A stretch of 15,688 nucleotides of DNA. It comes from Gammaproteobacteria bacterium. GTDB lineage: Bacteria; Pseudomonadota; Gammaproteobacteria; UBA5335; SLRW01. The stretch's first letter is position 1. Every line of letters begins with the position of its first letter. The stretch lies in NCBI GenBank assembly GCA_007134115.1, contig SLLK01000081.1:1-15688 (forward strand), written 5' to 3'. Of this stretch, positions 12,820-15,688 are shown in pieces. The notes under the pieces are model-generated. The model was not told the origin of the DNA, did no database searches, and worked only from the letters and a program-made list of their open reading frames with translations. A program made the position numbers and the translations under genes.

Positions 12820-14835
12820 ATGAAAACGCCTCTCAACCCACCCCAGGTGCAAGCGGTGCGCCACGTCGACGGCCCCTTGCTGGTTCTCGCCGGCGCGGGC
12901 AGCGGCAAAACCCGTGTCATCACCCACAAGATCGCCTGGCTGGTGCGCGAGTGCGGTCATGCGCCAGGCAACATCGGTGCCGTAACCTTTACCAACAAGG
13001 CCGCGCGCGAAATGAAATCGCGGGTGGCGGCGCTGCTCGGTCCGCGCGACGGTCGCGGCCTGATGGTGTCCACCTTTCACAGCCTGGGACTGCGCATCCT
13101 GCAACGCGACCATGCGCACCTCGGCTACCGCAGCGGGTTCTCCATTTTTGACGCCGAAGACGCGCGCGGGGTCATGCGCGAATTACTGCGCAGCGCCGGC
13201 ACGGATGCAGACCAGGACGGTGAACGACTGCAATGGCGCATCAGCGCCTGGAAGTCCGACATGGTGTCGCCCGAGCAGGCCATCAGCAAGGCGGCTGATG
13301 ACACCGAACATCACCAGGCCCTGCTCTACGCCGAATACCAGCGCCACCTGCAGGCTTATAATGCCTTCGATTTCGATGATCTCATCGTACGCCCGGTACA
13401 GTTACTCGCCGAGCAGCCGGATGTCAGGGAGTACTGGCAAAATCGCCTGCGTTACCTGCTGGTGGACGAATACCAGGATACCAACACGTCGCAGTACGAC
13501 CTGCTGCGCCAGCTCACCGGCGTACGCGCGCGTTTTACCGTGGTCGGCGATGATGACCAGTCGATCTATGCGTGGCGGGGCGCTCGCCCGGAGAACCTGC
13601 ATCGCCTGAGCGAGGATTATCCGACACTGCGGGTGATCAAGCTGGAACAGAACTATCGGTCCACCGCGCGCATCCTGCGCAGCGCGAACGCGCTCATCGC
13701 CGGCAATCCGCACCTGTTCGACAAGCAACTGTGGAGCACCCTGGGCGACGGGGATCCGCTGCGCGTGATTCGCAGCCGCGACGCCGACACGGAGGTCACG
13801 CGCATTGCCGGCGAAATCATCCAGCACCGTTTTCACAAACGCACGGCCTTTTCCGATTACGCCATTCTCTACCGGGGCAACCATCAGGCGCGGCCTTTCG
13901 AGAAAGCACTGCGCGAACATCAGATCCCCTATCGCATCAACGGCGGCAATTCCTTTTTCGACAAGGCCGAAATCAAGGATCTGATGGCGTATCTGCGCTT
14001 GCTGGTCAATCCGGACGACAACAGCGCCTTCCTGCGCATCATCAACACCCCGCGCCGCCAGATCGGCGCCAGCACACTGGAAAAACTCGGCGCCTATGCG
14101 GGGCAGCGTGATATCAGCCTGGTCGCTGCGTGCGGCGAGATGGGCCTGGGCGAATACCTCGCCGAGCGCAACCTGCAGCGTGTACGTGAATTCTCGCAAT
14201 GGCTGGACGACATGACCCGCATGGCGGCCCGGGAGCCAGTGGCCAATGTAGCGCGCCGGGTGCTGCATGAAACCGACTACGAGGCATGGCTGCTCGAGAC
14301 CAGCCGTGATCCGGTGCGAACGGAAAAGCGCATGGCGTCGCTGGCCGAGCTGGTTGAATGGCTGGGCAAGCTGGCCGCGCGCGAGGAAATGGACGGCCGG
14401 CTCGACCGCGTACTGGCCCACCTGAGCCTGATGGGCATTCTGGATCGCCAGGCGGATGACGACGGCGGCGACCAGGTCCAGTTGATGACCCTGCACGCAG
14501 CCAAGGGGCTGGAATTCGACCATGTATTCATGGTCGGCATGGAGGAAGGGCTGTTGCCCCATCAGGCGAGTATTGACGCCGAGACCATCGAGGAAGAACG
14601 GCGCCTGTGTTACGTGGGCATTACCCGCGCACGACGCTCATTGACCCTGAGCTGGGCCGCGCATCGGCGCCGCGCAGGCGACACTGTGGAATGCGAACCC
14701 AGCCGCTTCCTGGCCGAACTGCCCACTGCGGATGTGGTATGGGAAGATCCAACCCGGCCGGTAGACCCCGAAGTCAGGGCGGCCAAAGGACGCGCTCATC
14801 TGGCCACCCTGCGGGACTTGCTGGCCAACGATTGA
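12820..14835 (+). CDS. rep: ATP-dependent DNA helicase Rep
   Basis: Rep is a 3'-5' superfamily 1A helicase that travels with the replisome, clears protein blocks and helps restart forks. The 671-residue length matches E. coli Rep (673). Helicase motifs are complete: Q motif LNPPQVQAVRH, Walker A AGAGSGKT (24-31), motif Ia AVTFTNKAAREM, motif II LLVDEYQDTN (214-222), motif III GDDDQSIYAWRGA (243-255), motif IV KLEQNYRS (274-281), motif V QLMTLHAAKGLEF (554-566) and motif VI YVGITRAR (598-605). The ARFTVVGDDDQSIY and MVGMEEGLLPHQ blocks and the C-terminal ending favour Rep over UvrD or PcrA. The ribosome site is weak. It is convergent with the cytochrome c gene. Confidence 0.96.
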   Translation: MKTPLNPPQVQAVRHVDGPLLVLAGAGSGKTRVITHKIAWLVRECGHAPGNIGAVTFTNKAAREMKSRVAALLGPRDGRGLMVSTFHSLGLRILQRDHAHLGYRSGFSIFDAEDARGVMRELLRSAGTDADQDGERLQWRISAWKSDMVSPEQAISKAADDTEHHQALLYAEYQRHLQAYNAFDFDDLIVRPVQLLAEQPDVREYWQNRLRYLLVDEYQDTNTSQYDLLRQLTGVRARFTVVGDDDQSIYAWRGARPENLHRLSEDYPTLRVIKLEQNYRSTARILRSANALIAGNPHLFDKQLWSTLGDGDPLRVIRSRDADTEVTRIAGEIIQHRFHKRTAFSDYAILYRGNHQARPFEKALREHQIPYRINGGNSFFDKAEIKDLMAYLRLLVNPDDNSAFLRIINTPRRQIGASTLEKLGAYAGQRDISLVAACGEMGLGEYLAERNLQRVREFSQWLDDMTRMAAREPVANVARRVLHETDYEAWLLETSRDPVRTEKRMASLAELVEWLGKLAAREEMDGRLDRVLAHLSLMGILDRQADDDGGDQVQLMTLHAAKGLEFDHVFMVGMEEGLLPHQASIDAETIEEERRLCYVGITRARRSLTLSWAAHRRRAGDTVECEPSRFLAELPTADVVWEDPTRPVDPEVRAAKGRAHLATLRDLLAND

Positions 14836-14841
14836 CGACGG

Positions 14842-14866
14842 GCCCGGCCACCCGCTGTGACCGGGC
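14842..14866. terminator. Possible bidirectional stem-loop between rep and the cytochrome c gene
   Basis: GCCCGG (14842-14847) pairs with CCGGGC (14861-14866) around a 13-nt loop in the 43-nt convergent gap. There is no T tract, so terminator function is only suggested by its position. Confidence 0.25.
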
Positions 14867-14878
14867 TGCCTGCGGCGA

Positions 14879-15355
14879 TTAGCGGCCCAGCCGCTCCAGC
14901 ATATAGTCGACCGATTTCGCGACTTCGTCGTCACTGAGGTTGGGGTTGCCGCCACGCGCCGGCATCTGGCCAATACCCTCAATGGCATGGCGCACCAGGG
15001 TTTCGCGGCCCTGGTCGAGTCGATTGTTCCAGGTACCGGCATCATCGGTCAGCGGCGCCTGCATCGCACCCGAGTCATGACAGGCAGCGCAGTTGTTGCG
15101 GTAGATCTGCTCGCCGCTGAGCTCGGCCACCTCGGTGGGCCCGGCCTCCGCCATAGTGCCCGGCTCGCCGGTATTCACGCGACCCCAGGGCTGCACACGC
15201 TCAGCCAGCACCTGTCTCGCCAGCGGATCCGCCTCGTCATCCCCGGTGATCGACACCACCAGCATTGCCAGCAGAATCAGCAGCAGGGCAAAAGCCACCA
15301 TGCCGCCCAGAAGCCAGTACATGATCTGCAAGAAATTGCTGTCCTGATCGCCCAC
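14879..15355 (-). CDS. Membrane-anchored monohaem cytochrome c (c5-like)
   Basis: The 158-residue protein has a short N-terminal cytoplasmic stretch, one hydrophobic helix (about 12-36, IMYWLLGGMVAFALLLILLA) and a periplasmic cytochrome c domain. That domain has the haem-binding motif CAACH in NNCAACHDSG and a likely axial Met in GIGQMPARGG. The ending LSDDEVAKSVDYMLERL is the typical final helix. It should carry electrons in the periplasm while tethered to the inner membrane. I chose GTG 15355-15353 (GDQDSNFLQIMYWLL) because this class usually begins with a short DQD-type stretch before the helix, and GGGGG lies about 9 nt upstream. ATG 15322 is an alternative that shortens the N-terminus. 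Redox partners are unknown. Confidence 0.87.
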   Translation of the reverse strand: MGDQDSNFLQIMYWLLGGMVAFALLLILLAMLVVSITGDDEADPLARQVLAERVQPWGRVNTGEPGTMAEAGPTEVAELSGEQIYRNNCAACHDSGAMQAPLTDDAGTWNNRLDQGRETLVRHAIEGIGQMPARGGNPNLSDDEVAKSVDYMLERLGR

Positions 15356-15415
15356 CGCTGAAAACCCCCGTAAAAGACACTGGACGGAGCCGTACCGACT
15401 CCCCGGAAGCTCGCA

Positions 15416-15443
15416 AGTATACCGGGAATACAGCCCCGGCAAA
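15416..15443 (-). promoter_or_regulatory. Predicted promoter for the cytochrome c gene
   Basis: TATACT (15421-15416) is a 5/6 match to the -10 consensus on the minus strand, with TTTGCC (15443-15438) 16 bp upstream as a weak -35. A start near 15409 gives a leader of about 54 nt before the GTG. Confidence 0.42.
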
Positions 15444-15526
15444 ACACCCGGCGCATGGACGACCGAACGGTAAAGCGTTATCCTTGGCGCCCGCACTGGC
15501 CGCCCGTGCAACCGGCACGCGTCATG

Positions 15527-15594
15527 TGCGGCTCAGGGCATACCCGAAAGGGCGAGCCGCAGGAAGTACCGGGTCATCCTGCCCCGTCGGCAGG
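15527..15594 (+). other. Two stem-loops upstream of the tRNA gene
   Basis: TGCGGCTC (15527-15534) pairs perfectly with GAGCCGCA (15554-15561), with an inner GGG-CATA-CCC. CCTGCC (15578-15583) then pairs with GGCAGG (15589-15594) around a 5-nt loop. A T5 tract occurs only 12 nt later, so this is not a standard terminator. I find no clear tRNA promoter between them. Confidence 0.35.
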
Positions 15595-15607
15595 CGACAC
15601 AACCAGT

Positions 15608-15688
<81 letters not shown>

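Noticed and set aside
13402..14562. A 386-codon minus-strand open frame
   Set aside because: It is an antisense shadow of rep, whose helicase motifs are complete in the plus frame.

Overview
The window reads as chromosome from a GC-rich gammaproteobacterium. The evidence is the hisBHAF(I)(E)-tatABC gene order, a Rep helicase close to the enterobacterial protein, an inner-membrane-anchored cytochrome c of the c5 type, and an apparent GacA-controlled CsrB/Rsm-type small RNA. A relative of the Chromatiales/Ectothiorhodospiraceae is my guess from gene style only. I see no transposase, integrase, phage gene or CRISPR array. Most of the window is ordinary housekeeping content.

Layout. 1-1724 (minus) is most of an acyl-CoA dehydrogenase, cut by the left edge, with a good sigma70-like promoter overlapped by a perfect dyad. 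It is divergent from a 927-residue M16 zinc-peptidase lipoprotein (1964-4747, plus). That gene converges, with a 12-nt gap, on a long minus-strand run that reads in transcription order: dtd (11264-10791), a FecR-SPOR envelope protein (10729-9875), hisB, hisH, hisA, hisF, hisI, hisE, tatA, tatB, tatC (ending at 4760). The his genes cover the middle and late steps of histidine synthesis, and several are coupled by overlapping stop and start codons. The Tat translocase genes follow hisE after 45 nt.

11265-11815 holds no convincing protein gene. It contains the most interesting item: a plus-strand small RNA of about 280 nt. An 18-bp GacA/UvrY-type box (17 of 18 positions as expected) sits about 66 nt before the predicted start. 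A -35/-10 pair follows, then 16 GGA trinucleotides, several displayed in hairpin loops, and two exact copies of an ACAGGGA-containing CsrA-like site. A textbook rho-independent terminator closes it. This is the architecture of the CsrB/RsmY/RsmZ family, which titrates the translational regulator CsrA/RsmA.

To the right lie a TorF-family putative porin (minus), the divergent Rep helicase (plus), a membrane-anchored monohaem cytochrome c (minus, convergent with rep), and a tRNA-Arg(CCG) whose CCA end is the last base of the window.

All calls come from reading the sequence and from knowledge of the families. No database search or folding program was run.
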